NCBI GenBank assembly: GCA_009704605.1
Contig: WLDW01000010.1
Location: 1 to 13,699 of the forward strand
Direction: 5' to 3'
DNA from: Actinomycetota bacterium
GTDB lineage: Bacteria; Actinomycetota; Actinomycetes; Actinomycetales; Microbacteriaceae
DNA length: 13,699 nt
Positions 5,560 through 12,625 of this stretch are shown here, one piece after another (position 1 is the first letter of the stretch; the number at the start of each line of letters is the position of its first letter). The notes under the pieces were generated by a model. The model saw only the letters and a list, made by a program, of their open reading frames with translations. It had not been told where the DNA came from and ran no database searches. The position numbers were made by a program, and so were the translations under genes.

Positions 5560-6825
5560 TTGGCACTGATTGTTCAGAAGTTCGGCGGTTCATCCGTGGG
5601 CGATGCTGAAAAAATCAAACTGGTAGCCAAAAGAGTTATCGAAACTCACCGTGCCGGGAATCAAGTCGTTGTTGTTGTTTCGGCCATGGGGGACACTACC
5701 GATGATCTTTTGGAATTAGCCAACAACGTTTCCGACGATCCGGAAGCTACCCCAAGAGAGTTAGACATGCTGCTCACCGCAGGTGAGCGCATCTCCGTTG
5801 CACTTTTATCTATGGCCATTAACTCCATGGGTGAAAAATCAAGATCTTTCTCTGGCTTGCAGGCCGGAATCATTACCGATTCAACCTATGGAAATGCCCG
5901 TATCGCTGAGGTAACCCCAGACCGGGTTCAAGAAGCTATAGATAAAGGTGAGATCGCAATTGTTGCTGGTTTTCAAGGTTTTGACCCAACCAGCGGGGAT
6001 ATAACAACGCTTGGTCGCGGTGGTTCAGACACTACGGCGGTGGCGCTAGCTGCTGGTCTAAATGCAGATGTTTGCGAGATTTACAGCGACGTTGACGGCG
6101 TTTACACCGCCGATCCAAGGTCTGTTCCAAGAGCCAAAAAGATCGACTCAATTGATATTGAGTCGATGCTTGAGCTGGCTGCTGCTGGAGCCAAGATTTT
6201 ATACATCAGGGCGGTTGAATTCGCGAGGCGCCATAAAGTGGACCTTAGGGTTCGCTCTAGTTTTACTGATAACCCCGGCACTACCATTTATTCGAGCGGA
6301 GAAACCATGGAAGAGTCAATAGTCGCAGGCGTAGCGGTCGATCAGAGCCAGGCCAAGATCACCGTTGTTGGTATTCCTGACGTTCCTGGTAAAGCTGCCG
6401 AGCTATTCACCGTGGTTGCAGAAGCTGGTATCAACATCGACATGATTGTTCAAAACGTTGCTGTTTCCAACACCAAGCTAAGCGATATCTCATTCACTCT
6501 TCTTGCCGAAGACCTAAAGAAGGCAATACAGGCTCTTGAAGCAGCAAAAGATCACATGGGCTTTGCCTCTTTGCAGTTCGATGAGAGCATCGGAAAGCTT
6601 TCGGTTGTTGGTTCGGGAATGAAAACTCATTCGGGAGTTTCTGCAACTTTGTTTGGTGCTTTGGCAAAAGCAGGAGTCAATATCGAAATGATTTCTACCT
6701 CCGAGATTCGTATTTCGGTCATCACCAGAAGTGATCAGGTTATCGAGGCAGCCCGGGTTGTTCACAGCGCCTTTGGTCTAGATGGCGACACCGAAGCGGT
6801 TGTTCACGCAGGAACTGGAAGATAA
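5560..6825 (+). CDS. lysC: Aspartate kinase (alpha subunit)
   Basis: Phosphorylates aspartate to aspartyl-4-phosphate, the entry step to lysine, threonine, methionine and, through the lysine branch, diaminopimelate for the cell wall. It is 421 residues, the same as the Corynebacterium glutamicum enzyme. The kinase domain has KFGGSSV (7-13), LGRGGSD (151-157) and [12 protein letters not shown] (176-187). Two ACT domains occupy about 265-340 and 345-421 and are the usual site of concerted lysine plus threonine inhibition. The start is TTG (5560-5562), with AGGAG 6 nt upstream, and gives the canonical N-terminus. An internal in-frame start for the beta subunit is present at 6307. asd follows after 1 nt, forming the classic actinobacterial lysC-asd operon. 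Confidence 0.97.
   Translation: MALIVQKFGGSSVGDAEKIKLVAKRVIETHRAGNQVVVVVSAMGDTTDDLLELANNVSDDPEATPRELDMLLTAGERISVALLSMAINSMGEKSRSFSGLQAGIITDSTYGNARIAEVTPDRVQEAIDKGEIAIVAGFQGFDPTSGDITTLGRGGSDTTAVALAAGLNADVCEIYSDVDGVYTADPRSVPRAKKIDSIDIESMLELAAAGAKILYIRAVEFARRHKVDLRVRSSFTDNPGTTIYSSGETMEESIVAGVAVDQSQAKITVVGIPDVPGKAAELFTVVAEAGINIDMIVQNVAVSNTKLSDISFTLLAEDLKKAIQALEAAKDHMGFASLQFDESIGKLSVVGSGMKTHSGVSATLFGALAKAGVNIEMISTSEIRISVITRSDQVIEAARVVHSAFGLDGDTEAVVHAGTGR
6307..6825 (+). CDS. lysC: Aspartate kinase beta subunit from internal start in lysC
   Basis: An in-frame ATG at codon 250 of lysC is preceded by GGAG (6298-6301) with 5 nt spacing and begins [14 protein letters not shown]. In C. glutamicum the beta subunit of the alpha2-beta2 aspartokinase starts at the equivalent Met250 of the same 421-residue protein. 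The product would be 172 residues and consist only of the two ACT domains, forming the effector-binding half of the heterotetramer. The presence of both the Met and a properly spaced ribosome binding site supports independent translation; expression itself is inferred. Confidence 0.7.
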   Translation: MEESIVAGVAVDQSQAKITVVGIPDVPGKAAELFTVVAEAGINIDMIVQNVAVSNTKLSDISFTLLAEDLKKAIQALEAAKDHMGFASLQFDESIGKLSVVGSGMKTHSGVSATLFGALAKAGVNIEMISTSEIRISVITRSDQVIEAARVVHSAFGLDGDTEAVVHAGTGR

Positions 6826-6826
6826 C

Positions 6827-7894
6827 TTGTCCAGAAAGCCAAACCTCGCACTCGTAGGAGCCACCGGCGCTGTCGGCACCGTGATGGTTTCAATAATTAA
6901 CGAGCGAGAAAACATCTGGGGTGAGATTCGCCTAATCGCTTCCAAGAAATCTGCTGGAAAAAAGATAAAGGTTCACGGTCAAGACCTAACCGTCGTTGAG
7001 CTTTCCGCCGAGGCATTTGATGGCATCGATATCGCCATGTTTGATGTGCCAGATGAGATTGCAGAAATTTGGGCACCGATTGCCGTTGAACACGGAGCGG
7101 TTGTGGTGGATAACTCAGCTGCGTTCCGAATGAACGATCAAGTGCCACTCGTTGTCCCAGAGGTAAACCCAGAGCAAACAAAAAACCGCCCACTTGGAAT
7201 AATCTCGAACCCCAACTGCACAACTTTGACCATGATGGCTGCCCTTGGAGCACTGCACGCGAAGTGGAAACTAACCGAGCTGGTTGTTGCAAGTTACCAG
7301 GCAGTTTCCGGTGCGGGGGCTGCTGGGGTAGACCAGCTGCAAAAAGAAATCGCCGTTGTAGCTACCGATCCGCTTGCCGGAACCAGAAGCGGAGACGTTG
7401 CGTCAATGCTGAAAGCAGCCGGTTTGAACCAAGCGGATTCACTCTGGTCCGTGCCAATTGCGCTGAACGTTATTCCTATGGCTGGATCCCTAAAAGCTGG
7501 AGGTCACTCTTCCGAAGAGATGAAAGTTCGAGACGAATCGAGAAAGATTCTAGGAATTAAGGATCTAAAAGTTGCGGCCAGCTGCGTTCGGGTCCCGGTT
7601 CAGGTGTCTCACTCGCTGGCTGTCCACGCCACCTTCGCGAATCCTCTAACCGTTGCCGAGGTGCAAGCGGAGCTGGAGGCATCACCGAGCGTTGTGCTGA
7701 TGGATGACCCTGAAAAGGGTATCTATCCAACCCCTAATCACGTAGCAGGCCAGGACCCGACCTTTGTTGGCAGGGTAAGGCAAGCTTTGGACTTTGAGAA
7801 CTCAATCGAAATGTTTGTGGTTGGGGACAATCTTCGAAAAGGCGCCGCCTTAAATACTTACGAGATTGCCGAGCTGGTCGCCCAGGAATTTTAA
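6827..7894 (+). CDS. asd: Aspartate-semialdehyde dehydrogenase
   Basis: Reduces aspartyl phosphate to aspartate semialdehyde with NADPH, the branch point for lysine/diaminopimelate, threonine and methionine. I place the start at TTG 6827-6829. It has GGAAG 5 nt upstream, begins 1 nt after the lysC stop, and gives the usual short N-terminus before the nucleotide-binding [12 protein letters not shown] (9-20). A longer reading from ATG 6782 would add 15 residues overlapping lysC and has no family support. With this start the protein is 355 residues. The catalytic cysteine is Cys131 in SNPNCTT, the phosphate/glycine-rich loop is AVSGAGAAG (159-167), and Arg255 and His262 in the RVPVQVSH segment are the substrate-binding and general-base residues. 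Translation is probably coupled to lysC. Confidence 0.96.
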   Translation: MSRKPNLALVGATGAVGTVMVSIINERENIWGEIRLIASKKSAGKKIKVHGQDLTVVELSAEAFDGIDIAMFDVPDEIAEIWAPIAVEHGAVVVDNSAAFRMNDQVPLVVPEVNPEQTKNRPLGIISNPNCTTLTMMAALGALHAKWKLTELVVASYQAVSGAGAAGVDQLQKEIAVVATDPLAGTRSGDVASMLKAAGLNQADSLWSVPIALNVIPMAGSLKAGGHSSEEMKVRDESRKILGIKDLKVAASCVRVPVQVSHSLAVHATFANPLTVAEVQAELEASPSVVLMDDPEKGIYPTPNHVAGQDPTFVGRVRQALDFENSIEMFVVGDNLRKGAALNTYEIAELVAQEF

Positions 7895-7958
7895 GGCCTA
7901 TCACTTAATTTGATTCTGATAAGTCACGGCGTGGATTTGGCAAGCTAGTTCAAGCCCG

Positions 7959-7969
7959 ATAGCTATCCT
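7959..7969 (+). promoter_or_regulatory. Possible -10 region of the lipoprotein gene
   Basis: TATCCT (7964-7969) ends 6 nt before the ATG at 7976, which has no Shine-Dalgarno sequence, so a leaderless transcript is plausible. The box overlaps a 10-bp palindrome GATAGCTATC (7959-7968). No convincing -35 is seen. The remaining 60 bp between asd and this gene contain only a weak ACTTA/TAAGT stem and no clear terminator. Confidence 0.3.
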
Positions 7970-7975
7970 TAATCC

Positions 7976-8536
7976 ATGGGGCACAAAGCAATTGCAATTG
8001 CGTTACTGGTAGTCTCGCTCAGCCTTACCGGCTGCAGCGCTGACACTTCCCCCACAGACCCTGATGGATCGCAGTCACTTCCAGCTATTGACCCAGCACT
8101 CATCCCTCAAGAAGCGCCAGCTGATGTTGTGCAAGTGGATCCAGATTTGTTCCTGGTTGACTATGGGGACGTCATTTTTAAGGTCGGAAACGGACCAACC
8201 TGGTGCACCCTGAGCGAGTACGACGATGTCGCAATTTGCGAACACAAAGAAACAGAAGTTCGTTACGAACCGCTACCAAAGCCTTCGGATTGCGAATTCA
8301 CCTACGGCAATCAGATAAAGCTTTTGGGCAGTGCAAATTCCGGTGAGGTAACTGCCGACTTCACTTGTGTGAATTCACCATACTCGGATGCTTCTACATC
8401 ACCTTCCCTGCAAGACGGGGAACAGATAACAGCTTTTGGTTTTACCTGCTTCGTTGTGGGAGAAACTGCGCGCTGTGAGAATTCAGCGGAAGACTTTATT
8501 GTGCTTGGGCCAGACGCCTGGGCAAAAAGCGACTAG
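7976..8536 (+). CDS. Putative secreted lipoprotein with three cysteine pairs, unknown function
   Basis: I do not recognise this 186-residue protein. The N-terminus is a lipoprotein signal: a short basic start (MGHK), a hydrophobic core (5-17) and the lipobox LTGC with the lipidated Cys20. The following 25 residues are a flexible linker rich in Ser, Thr, Pro and Asp. The mature part has six further cysteines that fall into neighbouring pairs: 77/88, 106/131 and 158/167. The first and last pairs sit in similar contexts (about ten residues between cysteines), suggesting repeated small beta modules held by disulfides outside the membrane. The C-terminal FGFTC...ARCENS pattern resembles a motif seen in other actinobacterial exported proteins. 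The protein is acidic. It stands alone between asd and a converging gene and shows no functional context. Confidence 0.75.
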   Translation: MGHKAIAIALLVVSLSLTGCSADTSPTDPDGSQSLPAIDPALIPQEAPADVVQVDPDLFLVDYGDVIFKVGNGPTWCTLSEYDDVAICEHKETEVRYEPLPKPSDCEFTYGNQIKLLGSANSGEVTADFTCVNSPYSDASTSPSLQDGEQITAFGFTCFVVGETARCENSAEDFIVLGPDAWAKSD

Positions 8537-8570
8537 TCAATAAACCAGTCAATAAACCAGTCAATAAACT
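8535..8570. repeat. 12-bp direct repeat, three tandem copies, between converging genes
   Basis: AGTCAATAAACC occurs three times head to tail (8535-8546, 8547-8558, 8559-8570), the last copy ending in T instead of C. The array begins inside the TAG stop of the lipoprotein gene and ends inside the stop of the metallophosphoesterase gene on the other strand. It thus fills the whole convergent gap. The unit is a multiple of three. Confidence 0.9.
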
Positions 8571-9339
8571 ATGCAACTTCGAGCAGTGTGATTAGTCTCA
8601 CTTCTGGTCTGCAGAAAAATCGCACCGGGGCAAAAATTGAGTTTCCAAGTCCCGCCACCACACTGAGAATTGAATTTTTCCCTTCAAAACTCCAGCCCGA
8701 AGTTCCTCTGGCAAATTTGTTAGGTAAATCGCTATTGGTTGTTAGCGCGCCAATAATTGGAAGCCTCACCTGACCGCCATGGGTGTGCCCAGCGAATATC
8801 ATCTCAGCCCCTCGAAGGGTAAGCCCTCTAAGTATTTCAAGATACGGAGCGTGAGTGAGTGCGATGGTAAAGGTTTGGCTGGCGGCCAGCTCCGATAGGT
8901 TGCTTCTGCCAACGTGATGATCATCTACTCCAATAAAGCGGATGCGGTTTCCGGAAAGCTCGATCTCGGTTCCTTTGTTGTTCAGGTTAATCCAGCCAGC
9001 TTGCTCAAAGGCACTTGTCATCCTGATGGTTTCTAGCCTGGCTGATTTGGGAACGTCCGAGGAGCGAAAGACATAACTGATTGGGTTTTTGGGTACCGGT
9101 GCGTAGTAATCATTTGAGCCGTTTACAAAAACGCCTGGTTTTTGCATTAGCGGTGCTAGGCACTGAAGTAGCGGCGGGATTGCGTTTTTGTGCCCAAGGT
9201 TATCTCCGGTGTTAACCACGAGGTCAATTGGTTGCTTCGCCAAGTTTCGAATAAAGCGCTGCTTCGATTTTTGCCAGGGAGCCAAGTGGATATCGCCAAT
9301 TTGCAAGACGTTTATCGGCGAGCTTCCTTTTGGAAGCAC
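8569..9339 (-). CDS. Calcineurin-like metallophosphoesterase, probably membrane anchored
   Basis: A two-metal phosphoesterase with all ligand motifs. Numbered from the GTG at 9339 these are GDIH (15-18), GDN (45-47), GSND (74-77, the variant of GNHD usual in this family), THAPY (162-166) and GHTHGG (184-189). The substrate is not known. The order relative to ponA matches M. tuberculosis Rv3683, which follows ponA2. The GTG lacks a ribosome binding site. The reading frame stays open for 39 more codons upstream (to 9456) and encodes a transmembrane helix followed by IERQLYVIRRESIRVLPKG, the usual N-terminus of this family. No ATG, GTG or TTG exists in that stretch, so the true start is uncertain: a rare start (CTG 9438, ATT 9417), a frameshift from ATG 9460, or a genuine truncation. 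Confidence 0.88.
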   Translation of the reverse strand: MLPKGSSPINVLQIGDIHLAPWQKSKQRFIRNLAKQPIDLVVNTGDNLGHKNAIPPLLQCLAPLMQKPGVFVNGSNDYYAPVPKNPISYVFRSSDVPKSARLETIRMTSAFEQAGWINLNNKGTEIELSGNRIRFIGVDDHHVGRSNLSELAASQTFTIALTHAPYLEILRGLTLRGAEMIFAGHTHGGQVRLPIIGALTTNSDLPNKFARGTSGWSFEGKNSILSVVAGLGNSIFAPVRFFCRPEVRLITLLEVA

Positions 9340-9465
9340 CCTTATGGATTCACGGCGAATAACGTAAAGCTGCCGCTCAATGACAATTGCCCAAATGGCT
9401 ATTGCCAGAAAGCCAATTGCTAGCCAGATACTAGTCAGCGGAAGAACCTTCGCTAGTCATCGGGT

Positions 9466-11943
9466 TTAAGGACCCTTGCTAATAATCAGTAGAACTGCAC
9501 CGAGAGCATCCGCTGATGAACCAGCAGGTGGATTTGTTCCAACTACCATTCCATCGGGAACTGTTGACGAGTGAACAAAGTATTGGCCCTGACTAGGTTG
9601 CGGCGCACTCACAGCCGAGAAACCATAGGAGAGCAGCCTGGCTGTTGCATCAGCGATGCTCAAGCCTGCAACATCTGGCACCGCAACTGTTCCTCCACGG
9701 CTAAGCGAGATCGTAACTAGAGTTCCACGTGGCAGTTGTGCACCGGTTGCATGGTCAGCAGCCGCTACAGTTCCCGGCGGGTTTGAAGAAAGAACCTGAC
9801 TGGCAGAAATCTGAGCCGCCAATCCAGCATCGCGAAGGATTTCAAGAGCGATCTCTGGAGGCAGCGCGTTGACATCAGGCATGACCACAGTGGAAGCCCC
9901 AAGGTACATAGAAGGCGGTGATGGGAAGGCTTCTCCCGGGTATAGCTCGTTGGCCACGGTCATAATTTGGCGCCAAATCTCATGTCTTAGGATTCCACCG
10001 GGTGTTCCATCAATTGAAACGCCACCGACGTTTTGCGCACCAGAAACGTTTCCAACCCAAGTTGCCGTTGCAACCTTGGAAGAGTATCCAGTCATCCAGG
10101 TGTGAAGGAATCTGTCAGTAGAACCAGTTTTTCCCGCCAGGGGAACTCGGTCAGGAGTTCGCGAAGCTGAACCGGTACCTCCGCTAACTACCAACTGGAA
10201 TGCATAACTAGCGGCAGCTGCTACCTCAGAGGTGACGGCACGATTGCACTCGGTAGTGGGCACCTTCATTTCCAACCCGGTTGATCTAACAACCACTCGG
10301 TCTATTGCAATCGGAGAGCAGTAGATTCCATCGTTGGCAAATCCAGACATGGCCGCAGCCATCGTCAATGGGGAAAGCTCATTGGTACCTAGAACCGAGG
10401 CTTGAACATACAACAGCTCATTGCCATCGGCTCGCTTGACCCCAAAGGCTGCGGCTCGGTCCCTAATGTCACAGAGATCCAAGAATGATGCCATGGTTGC
10501 ATAAGCGGTGTTTACAGACTGGATAGTCGCGCTAAGCGCGCTCAGATATTCGAACTGGGTGTTACCGAAGTTATTTGGATCCCAATCCCCTGCAATACCG
10601 CCACACTTGGCCGAGAAGTCTTCGACTTTCCAAACTCTATCTCGTGCGTCAACTTGATCACCGAGCAAGAAACCCTTCGAGAGCCACTCAGCCAGCACGA
10701 AAATCTTGTAAGTCGAACCGGTCTGGAATCCAGAAGAGCCACCGTAGGCCTTGTCTGTGGAGTAGTTCACGCTAGTTGTGGCGGGGTCATCATCGACTTC
10801 TTGATCGAAGATTCGGTTTTGGCTCATGGACAATACTCGACCGGTTCCAACTTCGACAGAAACAGAAGCAGCTCCTAGTGCCCAGCGATTATCAACTGGT
10901 AACTCCGCCTTTACGACTTCGTCAGTGGTGTTTTGTAATTCCAGATCCATGGTGGAGTAAATCTCAAGTCCACCGCGGCGCAACAGCACTTCGCGATCTT
11001 CGAGAGTGGGGCCGAATTCTTCGGAGTTTCTCACCACCCAAACCACGTAGTCACAGAAGTAAGCAGTTGCCTGATTGGCTTCGCAACCAGTTTTGGTTTC
11101 ATTGATGTTTGGCACAACTGGCTCTGCCTTATAGGTCTCTGCCTCAGCTGCGGTTATGTAGCCTTCGTCACGCATGTTGTTGATTACGTAGTCTCTTCGA
11201 GTCTTGGCTATCGGGAGATTCTCCGCTACGTCTGGCTTATAAGCATTTGGTGCCCTAAGCATCGCGGTTAGCATCGCAGCTTGGGGGACAGAAAGGTCTT
11301 TAGCCTTAACGCCAAAGTAGTAATTCGAAGCAGCCTCGATGCCGTTAATTCGGTTTCCAAAGAATGCGAGGTTCAGGTATCCGGCGAGAATCTCCTGCTT
11401 GGTGCTAACGCTCTCGAGAGCGATAGCTAACCGGATTTCGCGAATCTTTCTCTCAATTGTGGTTTCGGTGGCCAACGCAATACCGGCTTCGTCACCTTCG
11501 ATGTTGGCGGCTTCGACCAAAGTGTTCTTGACATACTGCATGGTGATTGTGGAACCACCGGGTCCGGAAAGTCCACTGGTGGCAACACCAAGGGTTGCTC
11601 TAATTAGAGCCAGGATGTCAACGCCACCGTGCTGGAAAAACCGAGGATCCTCGGTTGCAACAACCGCATTGATCATGTTCGGGCTCATCTGGTCGTAATC
11701 GACCGAGATGCGGTTTTCGTGGTAAAAACTGGCCAGTGCGACAGGCTTGCCGTCCTGGTTGGCATAAAGAGTGGAGGTTTGGGAGGCGTTTACTGGCTTG
11801 ATGTATTCAGGCAAACCCTCAAAGGCGACAATTCCGGCTGAGGAAGCATATCCGGCCACGGCAGCAACAGGAGTAATTAGTGCAAAAGTCAGTAGACCCG
11901 CTATGGCGCTCAGACCAAAGAGTCTTCCGATTAATTTGCGCAT
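9466..11943 (-). CDS. ponA: Class A penicillin-binding protein with two PASTA domains (transglycosylase/transpeptidase)
   Basis: A bifunctional cell-wall synthase that polymerises lipid II and cross-links peptidoglycan outside the membrane. The start is set at ATG 11943, giving MRKLIGRLFG and a membrane anchor (about 8-36). The 35-residue longer reading from 12048 would cover the divergent gene and promoter. The GT51 domain has ATEDPRFFQHGGVD with catalytic Glu98. The transpeptidase has S410-T-Y-K413, S476-V-N478 and K605-T-G607. Two PASTA domains end the protein (about 684-750 and 751-825), as in mycobacterial PonA2 and its relatives, and may bind muropeptides or stem peptides. At 825 residues the length is normal. 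AAAGG lies 13 nt before the ATG, distant for a ribosome binding site. The metallophosphoesterase follows closely and is probably cotranscribed. Confidence 0.95.
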   Translation of the reverse strand: MRKLIGRLFGLSAIAGLLTFALITPVAAVAGYASSAGIVAFEGLPEYIKPVNASQTSTLYANQDGKPVALASFYHENRISVDYDQMSPNMINAVVATEDPRFFQHGGVDILALIRATLGVATSGLSGPGGSTITMQYVKNTLVEAANIEGDEAGIALATETTIERKIREIRLAIALESVSTKQEILAGYLNLAFFGNRINGIEAASNYYFGVKAKDLSVPQAAMLTAMLRAPNAYKPDVAENLPIAKTRRDYVINNMRDEGYITAAEAETYKAEPVVPNINETKTGCEANQATAYFCDYVVWVVRNSEEFGPTLEDREVLLRRGGLEIYSTMDLELQNTTDEVVKAELPVDNRWALGAASVSVEVGTGRVLSMSQNRIFDQEVDDDPATTSVNYSTDKAYGGSSGFQTGSTYKIFVLAEWLSKGFLLGDQVDARDRVWKVEDFSAKCGGIAGDWDPNNFGNTQFEYLSALSATIQSVNTAYATMASFLDLCDIRDRAAAFGVKRADGNELLYVQASVLGTNELSPLTMAAAMSGFANDGIYCSPIAIDRVVVRSTGLEMKVPTTECNRAVTSEVAAAASYAFQLVVSGGTGSASRTPDRVPLAGKTGSTDRFLHTWMTGYSSKVATATWVGNVSGAQNVGGVSIDGTPGGILRHEIWRQIMTVANELYPGEAFPSPPSMYLGASTVVMPDVNALPPEIALEILRDAGLAAQISASQVLSSNPPGTVAAADHATGAQLPRGTLVTISLSRGGTVAVPDVAGLSIADATARLLSYGFSAVSAPQPSQGQYFVHSSTVPDGMVVGTNPPAGSSADALGAVLLIISKGP

Positions 11944-12010
11944 GGGGAAAGCCAGACCTTTCGTGAGAATAGACTTAAGGTTACTATCAAACCCTGAGAG
12001 CAGGCTGACC
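11944..12010. promoter_or_regulatory. Divergent promoter region between ponA and the DUF4177-ridA operon
   Basis: Sixty-seven base pairs separate the two start codons. On the plus strand TACTAT (11982-11987) is a fair -10 box for the DUF4177 gene, with a poor -35 (TTTCGT, 11959-11964) at 17 bp and an AGG about 8 nt before its ATG. On the minus strand TATTCT (11966-11971) is a possible -10 box for ponA, without a clear -35. The two sites lie back to back, so the promoters may interfere or share control. Confidence 0.4.
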
Positions 12011-12163
12011 ATGCAAAAATGGGAGTACATCACAACCCCCCTAATCATTCATAACACCACCCAAATCCTGAATAATTGGGGCTCAGAGGGCTGGGAATTG
12101 GTCCAAATCGTCACTGGCCCAGAAGGTGGCCTAGTTGCATACTTCAAGCGCCCGGTGAGCTAA
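12011..12163 (+). CDS. DUF4177 small protein
   Basis: A 50-residue protein starting at ATG 12011 with MQKWEYITTPLI and containing LNNWGSEGWELVQIV (about 21-36), the hallmark of the DUF4177 family. Its members are short single-domain proteins of unknown function whose N-terminal WEY and central GWEL motifs are conserved. The same open frame extends upstream over ponA, but that part has no family support. An AGG about 8 nt upstream and a -10 box at 11982-11987 fit this start. Its stop codon is followed at once by the ridA ATG, and a comparable DUF4177/RidA pair is found near ponA2 in M. tuberculosis, suggesting a stable functional link that has not been explained. Confidence 0.88.
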   Translation: MQKWEYITTPLIIHNTTQILNNWGSEGWELVQIVTGPEGGLVAYFKRPVS

Positions 12164-12622
12164 ATGTCCCAAATTGAGCAGAGAATCATCGATTTGGGCT
12201 TTTTATTGCCCGAAAATGCAAAACCACTAGCCGCCTATATTCCAGCCGTTCAGTCCGGAAACTTGGTCTTTACCTCTGGACAGCTACCCATGATTGCAGG
12301 CAACCTTGCCGAGACCGGCAAGGTTGGCGGATCCGTCTCGCCAGAGCGAGCCAAGGAGCTAGCCACCATCTGCGCTCTAAACGCGCTCGCGGCAGTGAAA
12401 ACCGTCATCGGAGATCTCGACAAGATAAAGCGCATAGTTAAAGTAGTCGGATTCGTGTCCTCTACTCCCGAGTTCTCTGGTCAGCCAGCTGTAGTTAACG
12501 GAGCGAGCGAGTTTTTAGGTGACGTATTTGGAGAAAAAGGAATCCACGCCAGAAGCGCGGTTGGGGTAGCGGTTCTTCCGTTGGATGCTCCTGTGGAAAT
12601 CGAACTAATCGTCGAGGTTTAG
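12164..12622 (+). CDS. RidA-family protein (YjgF/YER057c/UK114)
   Basis: A 152-residue member of the RidA family, longer than the typical 130 residues because of an N-terminal extension, as in the YjgF-like_1 subgroup. Classical RidA hydrolyses reactive enamine/imine intermediates released by PLP enzymes such as threonine dehydratase. The characteristic LVFTSGQLP (34-42) and the C-terminal ARSAVGVAVLP segment with Arg130, equivalent to the carboxylate-binding arginine of active RidA, are present, so deaminase activity is possible. Proteins in this long subgroup have not all been shown to share the activity. It starts directly at the stop of the DUF4177 gene with GGTGAG 4 nt upstream, indicating coupled translation. 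It converges on acs with 3 nt between stop codons. Confidence 0.9.
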   Translation: MSQIEQRIIDLGFLLPENAKPLAAYIPAVQSGNLVFTSGQLPMIAGNLAETGKVGGSVSPERAKELATICALNALAAVKTVIGDLDKIKRIVKVVGFVSSTPEFSGQPAVVNGASEFLGDVFGEKGIHARSAVGVAVLPLDAPVEIELIVEV

Positions 12623-12625
12623 TTT

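Noticed and set aside
6782..6826. Longer asd start at ATG 6782
   Set aside because: It would overlap lysC by 44 bp and add 15 residues before the conserved N-terminus; TTG 6827 has a well-spaced GGAAG and follows lysC by 1 nt.
11944..12048. Longer N-terminus for the penicillin-binding protein (ATG at 12048)
   Set aside because: The added 35 residues cover the divergent promoters and the DUF4177 start and look non-conserved; MRKLIGRLFG at 11943 is a normal membrane-anchor start.
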